This document shows positions 20,898 through 29,165 of a stretch of 64,000 bases of DNA, in pieces. Origin of the DNA: Cotesia glomerata (lineage: Eukaryota > Arthropoda > Insecta > Hymenoptera > Braconidae); NCBI RefSeq assembly GCF_020080835.1, contig NC_058167.1, forward strand, positions 1,398,768-1,462,767, read 5' to 3'. Within the stretch, counting starts at the first letter, position 1. The number at the start of each line of letters is the position of its first letter. The position numbers and the translations under genes are program-made. Under the pieces are notes generated by a model. That model was not told where the DNA came from, made no database searches, and was given only the letters and a program-made list of their open reading frames with translations.

Positions 20898-21752
20898 ATG
20901 GAGCATAGACGTGTCAAAGGTAAAGGTTTAGTTAATAGAATTATTAATAAACTCCCGTTTGAATTACATATACCTGGCTATCAATACTGTGGACCTGGCA
21001 CAAAATTAGCTAAAAGGTTAGCTCGTGGTGATCCTGGTATTAATCAATTGGATGCAGCGTGCAAAGAACACGATATAGCTTACTCGAATAATCGTGAAAA
21101 CTTAGAAGCACGTCACGAGGCTGATAAAGTTCTTGCTGAAAAAGCGCGACAAAGAGTTCAATCAAAAGACGCTGGTATTGGTGAAAAAGCCGCCGCTTGG
21201 AGTGTCAATAAAATTATGAAGTTAAAGAGACGATTTGGAATGGGTTTGAAGATCAAGAAGAAGAAGACTGGTGGTAGAAAAAGAAAATCAAACGTGAAAA
21301 GTATTAGTAAAAAGAAAAAGATGAATAAGAAGGTAGCACTGAGGAAAATTGTAGGAGAGGCTAAAAAATCTATGACAGCTGGTGGTGATCCAATTAAAAC
21401 GGCAATGATTGGTGCACGTCAGGCAGTTAAAAAATCAGGTGGAAGAAAAAATATTAGACTCCCACGTATTTTGCCAGTACCAGTTAAAACTGGTGGCATT
21501 ATTCCGTTTATGATTCCATTATTTGCAGGTCTTTCAGCAACTGGTGCTCTTGCAGGTGGAGCTGCCGCTGTTGCAAAAGCTGTAAATAGTGCAAGTGCAG
21601 CTAAAAATCAACTAGCAGAGAGTAAGAGACATAATGCAAAAATGGAAGAAATTGCTATTGGTAAAGGATTATACTTAAGACCTTACAGACGTGGAATGGG
21701 TTTATATTTGAGACCTTATCCTAAAGGTAAAGGAGTATCAAAAAACAAGTAG
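20898..21752 (+). CDS. Virion protein with parvovirus-like phospholipase A2 domain
   Basis: The likely start is the ATG at 20898 (MEHRRVKGKGLVNRIINKLP), giving 284 residues; an earlier in-frame ATG would overlap the ATPase gene. Residues ~30-75 show the PLA2 calcium loop YCGPGT and the catalytic DAACKEHDIAY (His-Asp). This is the fold of the parvovirus VP1 unique region, used to breach endosomal membranes, and is also found in adintovirus/Polinton virions. Then follow a very basic stretch (GLKIKKKKTGGRKRKS), a hydrophobic segment (PFMIPLFAGLSATGALAGGA) and a C-terminal repeat, GKGLYLRPYRRGMGLYLRPY, that resembles adenovirus core/pVI-type basic peptides. It is probably a minor virion protein; the role is inferred. 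Confidence 0.8.
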   Translation: MEHRRVKGKGLVNRIINKLPFELHIPGYQYCGPGTKLAKRLARGDPGINQLDAACKEHDIAYSNNRENLEARHEADKVLAEKARQRVQSKDAGIGEKAAAWSVNKIMKLKRRFGMGLKIKKKKTGGRKRKSNVKSISKKKKMNKKVALRKIVGEAKKSMTAGGDPIKTAMIGARQAVKKSGGRKNIRLPRILPVPVKTGGIIPFMIPLFAGLSATGALAGGAAAVAKAVNSASAAKNQLAESKRHNAKMEEIAIGKGLYLRPYRRGMGLYLRPYPKGKGVSKNK

Positions 21753-22111
21753 AGCTACCACACCGAGCACTTACAAATAAGGATATATTAAAGTATGTCA
21801 GAGAATTGAAAATTCCAAATTTTAGAGGAGTTTTCATGAGAAACGATTTACCAAAAACTGGTCCTAAAAGAAATGAATCAGCGATAGTCAACTTAGATGA
21901 TAAATATGGACCTGGTACCCACTGGGTATGTTACAAAAAGATTGGTAATAATGTAACTTATTTTGATAGTTTTGGAAATTTACAACCACCACAAGAAATT
22001 GTGGATTATCTCGGTGTTGGTAGCATAAAATATAATCACAAACAATATCAAAATTTCAATACAATTATATGTGGACATTTATGTCTTAAATTTCTCACTG
22101 GAGAACTATAA
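21731..22111 (+). CDS. Adenain-like cysteine protease (no ATG at the expected start)
   Basis: The conserved body runs from about 21767 to a stop at 22111. It carries the C5/Ulp1-type triad: His in GPGTHWVCYKK, Asp in YFDSFGNLQPP, and Cys in ICGHLCLKFL. Such proteases mature capsid proteins in adenoviruses and Polintons. The family's N-terminal segment is present (RALTNKDILKYVRELKIPNF), but the open frame, which begins after a stop at 21728 and overlaps the PLA2 gene in another frame, has no ATG before FMRNDL (21836). It may be made by frameshift from the PLA2 gene, or the start may be lost. At about 115-127 residues it is short compared with adenain (~200). Confidence 0.75.
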   Translation, partial: RSIKKQVELPHRALTNKDILKYVRELKIPNFRGVFMRNDLPKTGPKRNESAIVNLDDKYGPGTHWVCYKKIGNNVTYFDSFGNLQPPQEIVDYLGVGSIKYNHKQYQNFNTIICGHLCLKFLTGEL

Positions 22112-22142
22112 ATTCATGGAAATTACGCTTGAGTTATCAGTC

Positions 22143-23027
22143 ATGGCTGAGTCATTTACATTAACACTTACAGGATCATCATCAGTGTTGGAGGCTAATT
22201 ATTTCCCTCCTATTGAATTATCACCAGACAAAAATTATGTATTAGGACTTGTAGAGTTGCTTACATTTAATTCAATACCCAATATTGATATTGGTGCTAA
22301 TAAATTCTACGTGACTTATCCACCAGATGGTGTTATTTATCAAAGACCTTATGATGATGATGATAGCAATGATGTGAATGCATACTATAATGTTGATGGT
22401 GGTGGAAAAAAAGTTGTGAAAAATAATGGAAAAAGAGCTAAAAGAAATGTATCGATTATTACAAGGATTGACGATGATTATAATATACCACAAACTATTG
22501 AAATATCATCAAAACCAAAGACTATAGCGTTAACTTTACCAACTGGAAGCTATGAAATTGAAGATATTGAAACATATATACGTAAATCATTGCCAAAACT
22601 CAGTTTAAAATTAAAAGCGAATAATAATGAGCTGAAAAGTGAAATTAAATGTGACCAATTTATAGATTTTAAACCAAAAGACTCTATAGGACGATTATTA
22701 GGGTTTACAGATCGTCAACTTGAGCCTCATAAAACTCATTCATCAAATTTGCCTGTTGCTATACTCAAGCTTAATGTACTAAGAGTCGAATGTAATATTA
22801 CATCAAACGCGTTTATAAATGATCGGAGAGTACATACTATTCATGAATTCTTTCCTAGTGTACCACCAGGATTTAAGATCGTGGAAGTACCATCTCACGT
22901 CATTTACCTTCCAATACTCACAAAGGCTATACACAATATAAGACTGCACATAGTTGATCAGGATGGAAAATTAGTAAATTTTAGAGGTGAAACTATAACA
23001 ATCAGACTTCACGTGAAAAGTTTATAA
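22143..23027 (+). CDS. Putative minor capsid (penton-like) protein
   Basis: Starting at MAESFTLTLTGSSSVLEANY (ATG 22143), the protein has 294 residues; an in-frame ATG at 22116 is the alternative, and both lie just after the protease stop codon. It is rich in beta-type segments (SPDKNYVLGLVELLTFNSIP) with an Asp-rich loop (DDDDSNDVNAYYNVDGGG), and ends in NIRLHIVDQDGKLVNFRGET. Position between protease and major-capsid genes, size and beta-rich character fit the penton/minor capsid protein of Polinton-type viruses. The assignment is by context and weak motif memory, so a different virion protein remains possible. Confidence 0.55.
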   Translation: MAESFTLTLTGSSSVLEANYFPPIELSPDKNYVLGLVELLTFNSIPNIDIGANKFYVTYPPDGVIYQRPYDDDDSNDVNAYYNVDGGGKKVVKNNGKRAKRNVSIITRIDDDYNIPQTIEISSKPKTIALTLPTGSYEIEDIETYIRKSLPKLSLKLKANNNELKSEIKCDQFIDFKPKDSIGRLLGFTDRQLEPHKTHSSNLPVAILKLNVLRVECNITSNAFINDRRVHTIHEFFPSVPPGFKIVEVPSHVIYLPILTKAIHNIRLHIVDQDGKLVNFRGETITIRLHVKSL

Positions 23028-23030
23028 ATT

Positions 23031-23192
23031 ATGGGAATAGTTTTCGAGTCAAAAAGTGGTGCTGGATATAAAAAGACATTACCATGGATGAAATTTACCA
23101 GTCAGCGGATACATCGCAGACTATTAACACATCAGAACGCCCAGTTTCTAAAAACTCTCGGACTAAAATTACGTGGAAAATCTACAAAATAA
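23031..23192 (+). CDS. Small basic provirus protein (53 aa)
   Basis: This short frame starts 3 bp after the preceding stop codon: MGIVFESKSGAGYKKTLPWM, ending LGLKLRGKSTK. It is strongly basic with a Trp. Tight packing between two virion-type genes on the same strand and a clean frame support it as a real gene. No function is recognised; a DNA-binding or core peptide is a guess. Confidence 0.5.
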   Translation: MGIVFESKSGAGYKKTLPWMKFTSQRIHRRLLTHQNAQFLKTLGLKLRGKSTK

Positions 23193-23297
23193 ATTGCTGC
23201 TGCTTAGCTTGTGTTATACCAAAACGTGACTCTTAAGAACTCTCTATAAATTTAATTGTAATTTTATTATTCATTCATTAATCGATGTGCCTTTGTA

Positions 23298-23483
23298 ATG
23301 TCGAGTAATAAAGCTTCAGAAAATCTCAAAAAATACTTGGTAAGTCAACAGCGTGCATACGGTACAGATTTTCACAAAGATTCTAAGTATTACACACCAA
23401 GCTATATAAAAGGCGGTACTGTATACAAAGGCTCACCGTCTGGAGATAAGTACGGAGTAATAGGAGATAAACGCTACAAATAA
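23298..23483 (+). CDS. Small provirus protein (61 aa) overlapping the capsid gene start
   Basis: MSSNKASENLKKYLVSQQRA opens a 61-residue basic, Tyr/Gly/Lys-rich protein (YIKGGTVYKGSPSGDKYGVI). Its stop overlaps the next start in the sequence TAATG, a compact arrangement typical of viral genes. No domain is recognised. Confidence 0.5.
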   Translation: MSSNKASENLKKYLVSQQRAYGTDFHKDSKYYTPSYIKGGTVYKGSPSGDKYGVIGDKRYK

Positions 23484-24715
23484 TGGCGGAAATTTTAAAT
23501 ATTCAACGACCAATCATATTTGATGACTCTATAGCTCATTGTGAGGTGCATGCGCATCAACCGTATGCGTCATCAACTCTAAACAACAACGATGAAGTGA
23601 GGATAACAATTCAAAATCAAAACTTGTGTATACTTCCAAGCAAAAGTGTACTACATATCACCGGTAAATTCACGAAAAATGATAATACAGCTGTTGCTGA
23701 TACAACTAAATTTGTAAACATGGGAATAGCTCATATGATCAAAGAGTTTCGACTAATGATAAATGGAGTTGAAGTGGATCGGAATAACAATGTTGGTATA
23801 ACTAGTTTAATGAAAGGATATTTATCAATTAGCCCAAATCAATTGAGTACTTTGGAAAATGCTGGCTGGTTGATGGATAATGAGGTTAAGTTTACCGACA
23901 ATGCAGGAAACTTTGACTTTATCATTCCACTTAATATTCTAAGTGGTTTTGCTGAAGATTATCTTAAAGTTTTGATGAATGTTCAACTTGAGATAATTCT
24001 AACAATATCAAACAGTGATATAAATTCTTACATACAAACTGCTGCTGCTGCTGCTGCTGCTGCTGAAGAAGTAAAAACCACACTCCAAAAAATTGAATGG
24101 ATTGTACCATACATAACTCCAGCAGATAAGGAAAAAATTCAAACTCTGAATTACATCGCCAGTGATCCCACTATACCAATAAGTTTTCGGACTTGGGAAT
24201 TGTATGAGTATCCTCTGTTACCTGCAACTTCAAAACATATTTGGGCAGTCAAAACCTCAACTCAGCTTGAAAAGCCACGTTACGTTGTTCTTGGATTCCA
24301 AACAGCAAGGAAAAATAATGCTCGGAAAGATGCTAGCAAATTTGATCACTGCAATTTACGAAACATCAAATTATTTTTAAATTCACAAAGTTATCCCTAT
24401 GGCGACTTGAATTTAGATATACCTCACAACCAGTATGCTTTATTATACCATATGTACACAGACTTTCAAACATCATACTATAACAAAGAAGCCGAACCGC
24501 TCCTATCGAAAAAGAAATTTTTGGATCAAGCACCACTGTGTGTAATTGATTGCTCCAAGCAGAACGAAGCTATAAAATCTGGACCAGTAGACATTCGACT
24601 GGAATTTGAATCAGTTGATCAGTTTGCAGCCAACACAACAGCATACTGTTTAATTATTCACGATCGTATCATCGAATACAATCCTATAAGCAGCACTGTC
24701 CGTAAGTTAGTGTAA
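23483..24715 (+). CDS. Putative major capsid protein (hexon-like)
   Basis: A 410-residue protein, the largest in the virion cluster. It starts MAEILNIQRPIIFDDSIAHC. Alternating beta-type segments (EVRITIQNQNLCILPSKSVL, FRLMINGVEVDRN, FDFIIPLNILSGF, LNVQLEIILTIS-like) fill two halves separated by an Ala run (AAAAAAAAA, encoded by a GCT repeat near 24045). They end in VDIRLEFESVDQF and CLIIHDRIIEYNP. The two beta-rich halves suit the double jelly-roll capsid of Polintons, adintoviruses and virophages. It is shorter than many Polinton capsid proteins (often 500-650 residues). Identification rests on context, size and pattern; structure prediction would be needed to confirm it. Confidence 0.6.
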   Translation: MAEILNIQRPIIFDDSIAHCEVHAHQPYASSTLNNNDEVRITIQNQNLCILPSKSVLHITGKFTKNDNTAVADTTKFVNMGIAHMIKEFRLMINGVEVDRNNNVGITSLMKGYLSISPNQLSTLENAGWLMDNEVKFTDNAGNFDFIIPLNILSGFAEDYLKVLMNVQLEIILTISNSDINSYIQTAAAAAAAAEEVKTTLQKIEWIVPYITPADKEKIQTLNYIASDPTIPISFRTWELYEYPLLPATSKHIWAVKTSTQLEKPRYVVLGFQTARKNNARKDASKFDHCNLRNIKLFLNSQSYPYGDLNLDIPHNQYALLYHMYTDFQTSYYNKEAEPLLSKKKFLDQAPLCVIDCSKQNEAIKSGPVDIRLEFESVDQFAANTTAYCLIIHDRIIEYNPISSTVRKLV

Positions 24716-24719
24716 AAGA

Positions 24720-24917
24720 ATGGTTGTTACTTTCAATCTAACACCAACTGTGCATTATATGCATGTTTGGAAATATGCATATAAAAATGCAAGGAAGGGG
24801 GAATGGGAACAGGCTGCGAGAGACAGAGACAGATTTAAAAACAGAATTTTAAAAACTAGCGAAAAATTGGATCCAATATTAATTAAAAAATTAACACAAA
24901 TAAAACTTTCCAAGTAA
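24720..24917 (+). CDS. Small basic provirus protein (65 aa)
   Basis: The frame starts 4 bp after the capsid stop codon: MVVTFNLTPTVHYMHVWKYA, then a charged helical tail (RKGEWEQAARDRDRFKNRIL). It is the last plus-strand gene of the cluster and is followed by an AT-rich spacer with AATAAA-type signals. The function is unknown. Confidence 0.5.
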   Translation: MVVTFNLTPTVHYMHVWKYAYKNARKGEWEQAARDRDRFKNRILKTSEKLDPILIKKLTQIKLSK

Positions 24918-25069
24918 ATGTATAATGTTTAAGATAATAATATATATGTATCAAATGAAATTTTTATTAATAAATAAAAAAATTTTTTATAAAATATGCA
25001 CATTATTATTTCAATACATATGTTTCCTTATACTATAAGTAGAATAATACAAAAAAAATTTTTTTTTAC

Positions 25070-25870
25070 TTATTTCTCTAAATTACATTGTAAGCAAAAT
25101 TTTCGATATGGATATAAATATATACCGGATATTTCCCAATCAGCACCAGTTATAGGATAATGTCGCTTGCAGAATGAATATTCTTTGATTTCTTCATTGT
25201 GTTTTAGATGCTCTGGTAATTTATCCCAAATGAAGCGTATTTCTCTTTTGGCAAAGTGAAGTAAAAAGTGTGAATCCAGACAGGCCAAATCTCGAGGATG
25301 CATCTGTCGTAGAGTGGTCAATTGATTGAAAAGTTGAACTGATTTGGTGTAGCTGGGTTGACAACCATAAAACTTTAAATACCATAATTTGAGTTGTTGA
25401 ACGTTTTGAAATGCACAAGCTTTTAAATAGCCAGTTGAAGTGTGCACTGCAGATGGACACTTGAAACGTGTAAATTGAATGTTATCAATTGAATAATGGC
25501 GCATTTTCGTTAAATCTATGATCACAACAGATGGATCATCAATTAATTTTTCAAGCCATTCTTTCTTTTGTTCACCTTCAACATATAAATAGCTCAAATA
25601 ATGCTTTAAAATATTAAAAATTTCCCCAAGCACATTATACGCAGTTTTACCGACATCCCAGCTAATTCCATGACGACGTCCATTATAGTCGAGATTTTGC
25701 TTAATAACAGATGCACTAGTAGTCGTCACTGGAGGCTTAAATAAATGATAGTCACACTCATAAACACCATTGATTTGATATTCATTAGTAATCTTGGTGA
25801 CACAAAATTCCTTGACTGTAAATGAACCGTTTGGCATAATATAACCGGTAAAATCAATTAAGTATTCCAT
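25070..25870 (-). CDS. Uncharacterised provirus-linked protein (266 aa), possible RNase H-fold
   Basis: The intact frame starts MEYLIDFTGYIMPNGSFTVK. The opening pattern (hydrophobic strand, Asp, then NGSFTVKEFCVTKI) resembles the first motif of DEDD-type nuclease folds seen in insect transposon and virus-like proteins. A later VVIIDLTKMRHYSIDN segment supplies another Asp, with HPRDLACLDSHFLLHFAKRE after it. The C-terminus has Cys/His pairs (EYSFCKRHYPI, KFCLQCNLEK) that could bind zinc. It converges on the plus-strand capsid operon. I do not recognise a named family, and nuclease function is only a suggestion. Confidence 0.5.
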   Translation of the reverse strand: MEYLIDFTGYIMPNGSFTVKEFCVTKITNEYQINGVYECDYHLFKPPVTTTSASVIKQNLDYNGRRHGISWDVGKTAYNVLGEIFNILKHYLSYLYVEGEQKKEWLEKLIDDPSVVIIDLTKMRHYSIDNIQFTRFKCPSAVHTSTGYLKACAFQNVQQLKLWYLKFYGCQPSYTKSVQLFNQLTTLRQMHPRDLACLDSHFLLHFAKREIRFIWDKLPEHLKHNEEIKEYSFCKRHYPITGADWEISGIYLYPYRKFCLQCNLEK

Positions 25871-25894
25871 ATTTCACTTTTTTTAATTGGTTAA

Positions 25895-26313
25895 TTAAAG
25901 AATTATAAGTGTAGCCTCAATTGGTGGACTATCCGGATTGTCTTCGAAATATTTATAGCTCGTTACTAAAAAGTTTTTAAAATGATAAGATGTTACTTTA
26001 ACTTTCCTATCACCAATATAACATTCTTCCACTATACAAACAACGCTTTCCGTAGAAATTTCCAAATCACAAAAAGATTCTCTAGATGTTTCACTAGAAG
26101 CTTCACTCAGAGCTTCGATAGAAGCTTCACTTGAAGTTTCACTATCACTGGATGAAGCACTTACTTCGTCGAACTCGATTTGCGCAGAATGATCACATGA
26201 ATCGTCACATGAGTGAAGTCTGAAATGAATTAAAATTTTTATAAACAAAATACGTAAATTTTTAATATATAATTAATGATTTTAAAAAATTACCTCAATC
26301 GTTTACGGTTCAT
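25895..26313 (-). CDS. Acidic Ser/Glu-rich protein, probably spliced
   Basis: The unspliced frame 25895-26248 begins in AT-rich sequence, but a better model has a 20-nt first exon (26294-26313, MNRKRL plus two bases). It ends at a GTAATT donor, and the second exon runs from 26219 down to 25895 after a TTCATTTCAG acceptor, with a 74-nt intron. The product starts MNRKRLRLHSCDDSCDHSAQ, continues with a run of about 45 residues dominated by Ser and acidic residues (SSSDSETSSEASIEALSEAS) and ends in a globular part (CIVEECYIGDRKVKVTSYHF). The function is unknown. The spacing and strand suggest it is expressed with its neighbours at 25070 and 26321. Confidence 0.5.
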
Positions 26314-26320
26314 TGTAGAG

Positions 26321-26764
26321 TTACTGATGAATGAAACGTAATTCTAGTTTTTGAAACTTCTGTGTAATTTCTAACAGTTTTTGGTTTAAATTATGATTAT
26401 CCACACAGTTTAAACAAGATACTTTTGTATATGCAGTCTTAAGTAAATCGTCAATTAAATTTAGTTTATCCACACAATGAGAACAAGATACTTTTGTATG
26501 CGCAGTTTTAACTAAGTTGTCTGTGATTTCTATTAGTTTCTTGGTTATTTCAAGTCTATCAGCACAATTCGAACAGTTCACTTTTTCGCGAGCAGCTTTG
26601 ATCACCTCTAAATTTTTATGCAAATCAATAATTTTCCCCACAAATATCCCGATATCCTCAGGTGGAATGTCACCAAAATAACTTTCTATTAAATCGTCAA
26701 AATCGTCCCAGTAAGGTGGTTGACTTCTGAGAAAGGCGATTTCGATATCAGTCAATTTATCCAT
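26321..26764 (-). CDS. CxxC-repeat helical protein of the provirus block
   Basis: A 147-residue protein, MDKLTDIEIAFLRSQPPYWD onward. After an N-terminal acidic part (DDLIESYFGDIPPEDIG) it shows three repeats of a short pattern: KVNCSNCADRL, KVSCSHCVDKL and KVSCLNCVDNH, each preceded by a heptad-like helix (LVKTAHT, LLKTAYT). The regular Cys pairs suggest metal binding or disulfide cross-linking between helices. It lies about 8 bp upstream of the preceding gene's start on the same strand. It matches no family I recognise. Confidence 0.5.
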   Translation of the reverse strand: MDKLTDIEIAFLRSQPPYWDDFDDLIESYFGDIPPEDIGIFVGKIIDLHKNLEVIKAAREKVNCSNCADRLEITKKLIEITDNLVKTAHTKVSCSHCVDKLNLIDDLLKTAYTKVSCLNCVDNHNLNQKLLEITQKFQKLELRFIHQ

Positions 26765-26900
26765 GGATTACACAACTGAATCGAGTAACTGTAGGCAGAG
26801 GACTGAAATTTGGAGGCAAGTAAGTATAACTCCCCACCAACGATCCCCTCCCAACGACGACAACACCAAAAACAGGTTTAAACTTGTCGGATGACGTAAA

Positions 26901-27000
26901 NNNNNNNNNNNNNNNNNNNNNNNNNNNNNNNNNNNNNNNNNNNNNNNNNNNNNNNNNNNNNNNNNNNNNNNNNNNNNNNNNNNNNNNNNNNNNNNNNNNN
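26901..27000. other. Assembly gap (100 N) beside the provirus
   Basis: Exactly 100 N. The right boundary of the provirus, its terminal repeat and any polymerase gene could lie in this unsequenced interval. Confidence 0.98.
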
Positions 27001-27006
27001 TTATGT

Positions 27007-27158
27007 ATATAAAGGTAAAAGCTTAATAGATGATCATGTACCAGTATATGATCACTCCATGTATTTGTATACCTATATTTGTGAATATAGATATACAAAT
27101 ACATGGAGTGATCATATACTGGTACGTGATCATCTATTGGGACTTTTACCTTATATTG
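27007..27158. repeat. ~150-bp hairpin next to the gap
   Basis: The left half AGATGATCATGTACCAGTAT and CCATGTATTTGTATA are inverted on the right as TATACAAATACATGG and ACTGGTACGTGATCATCT, with the centre near 27080. Likely a MITE; its ends reach the gap edge. Confidence 0.65.
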
Positions 27159-27231
27159 TTATTAAACTTTTTTTTTCACACTTTAGTAGCTAACAATCAA
27201 AAAATTTACAAGATGCATTTAAATTTAATTA

Positions 27232-28465
27232 CCCTAGCGGTTTCGGTGCCACCGATAAAACTCTGTAGAAACTCGTCCGAAACTCAGCGTAACGACGGAG
27301 TATAGTCAGCGCATATGGGGAGTAAACTCGGAGTATTGTGTGCAGTTGTGACACATAAAGACGATAGTGGTTAATAGGTGTTTAATTGAGATCGTTACGG
27401 AGTTTGGTTGGAATTTTGCTGGTGTTCTCATGAAGTTTTCCCCGAGTTTTATCAGTGTTTTTACGGGTTTTCTGTCGAGTTTAGTCAGCGTCTTTACCGA
27501 GCTATTGTGGAGCTTTCCAAGAGTATTTTGCGAGTTTCATCGGAGTTTTTGATGGATAATGAATGAAAAATCGAAAAAAATAATTCGTACAGACCGGGAC
27601 TCGAACCCGGACTATTTGATTTCTAGCCAAGGGCTCAATCGGTCAAGCTATCTTAGACATTATCAGTATTAACTATTTAGTCACATAATAAGACCCACCA
27701 AGTAATAAACAACACTGTCTATCTTACGGAAACCGAAAAAGTTTTGAATCGCTTTATGTATTGATAAAATTCTAATTTTAGTTATGATAATATTGATTCA
27801 GTGTAACAACTGTAAACTTTTGACAATTTCATTATGATGTCATTTTTTTTATATATCATATATTTTACTTATAAACTTCATAATATATTTATTAAATAAC
27901 ATATTCTATGTAGATAAATATATTTCAACTTGTAAATAAATAAATTAATTAATAAAAAGTACACCGTAATTGAAAAATGATTTATTTATAGTCATCTTTG
28001 TGAAATTAAAATTAATTTTCATGCCGTGAGGTGAAGTATTATTAATTGCGAGTAAACTCCACAATAACACTACCAAAACTCCGAAAAAATACCAGCGAAA
28101 CTCTTATAAAGCTCCGCAAAACATTGAAAAAAACTCGACAAAAACTCCCTAGCAACTCCGAAAATACTCAACAAAAACTCGACGAAAACGCCAAAAAAAA
28201 CTCCACTGTAACTCCGAAAATATTCGACAAAAACGCGAGGAAAACTCCATAGCGACTCCGAAAAAACTCGTCAAAAACTTCTCGAAAACTCCAATAATAC
28301 ACTTTTGTGACTCCGTGTCGTAACTGCACACAATACTCCTTGCATACACCTCAAAAACTCCGCGTAAACTCCGCTTATACCCCGATTAAACTCCAAGAGG
28401 GAGTATACTCCATAGTAACTCCGCGTAAACTCCGAGTTTACTCTGAGTCGTCGATACCGCTAGGG
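27232..28465. mobile_element. 1.2-kb TA-flanked foldback element with ACTCCG-type repeats
   Basis: The termini CCCTAGCGGTTTCGGTG and TCGATACCGCTAGGG are inverted with one or two differences, and TA sits on each side (27230-27231 and 28466-28467). Long inner stretches are inverted (GGAGTATTGTGTGCAGTT against AACTGCACACAATACTCC). Both halves are built from degenerate AAACTCCGA-type units. A TA duplication fits the Tc1/mariner superfamily or a related group; no transposase frame is present. A tRNA-like segment is embedded at 27587-27658. Confidence 0.75.
27587..27658 (-). pseudogene. tRNA-like sequence inside the foldback element
   Basis: The minus strand shows a perfect T-arm (CCGGGTTCGAGTCCCGG) and a plausible A-box region (TAGCTTGACCGATTGAGC) at tRNA spacing. 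The acceptor stem does not pair well, and I cannot assign an anticodon with confidence. I treat it as a tRNA-derived or pseudo-tRNA sequence that may carry a polymerase III promoter. Confidence 0.45.
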
Positions 28466-28506
28466 TATTGTTAAAAATAATAAAAGTGTTAATCTCAACG
28501 TTTCAC

Positions 28507-28672
28507 CAGATAATTGCAGTATAATGCATTTCAGTTTATTTTCACCGTCATCGTAATGAAATACCTGACTTTTGGTTGTTGCATTATAAATTTTGAAATT
28601 TTCAATAAAGCATGTTTCTATAATCACCCTTCTATTTGAATCCCGAGGTAATTGTACCAATGCGTACTTCAT
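28507..28672 (-). CDS. First exon of a BEN-type transposon protein (partial)
   Basis: Minus-strand ATG at 28670-28672; about 55 codons (MKYALVQLPRDSNRRVIIET, then TKSQVFHYDDGENKLKCIIL). It ends at CTG followed by a GTGAAA donor. It is paralogous to 1553-1715. The TA-flanked element 27232-28465 lies only 41 bp downstream of the donor, in what would be the first intron, and further exons would fall in or beyond the gap at 26901-27000. The BEN link is from knowledge of insect proteins with this N-terminus. Confidence 0.5.
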
Positions 28673-29165
28673 TTTAGTTATTAATTATTAAAATAAGTAT
28701 AAATTTATCTCAATCAACAAACGCATAAAGACACAGAAATTAAACGCACACTAGACTGTAGACAACCGTATAATCACTGAATAGACACGCAACTGTACAG
28801 GCCATCTCAACAGCGATCCTCTTCGGCCTACCACCCCCACTACAATACTTTTAACCGCGATGTCACTAGACCTAGCAGGCTAACTGCAGACGAACAAGTG
28901 AATAAACTTGTTCTATCCACGCTATATACTGCATATGCGTTTCTCTTTAATTCACTGTATTTTAGACGAGAATTTTATTTTTCATAATTAAGACTTCATT
29001 TCAACTGATTTTACTTCAATATTGTTAAACATTTATAGTAGCTAAACAAGGTCGGTTTGATTCCCCGATAAAGTAGATTTCTGCAGTACCGGCATTGGGT
29101 TTCTGTCTTATTGACGGTTGTTTGTGGAGTTTTTGCGATACCGATGGTGGGTTTTTGTGCTCTGC
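28673..29165. other. 5' flank of the BEN-type exon; nothing else recognised
   Basis: Mixed-composition sequence without open frames or repeats until the minisatellite. It probably includes promoter and 5' UTR of the minus-strand exon. Confidence 0.4.

Noticed and set aside
25221..25460. Minus-strand frame inside the 25070-25870 gene
   Set aside because: Out-of-frame shadow with no features of its own.
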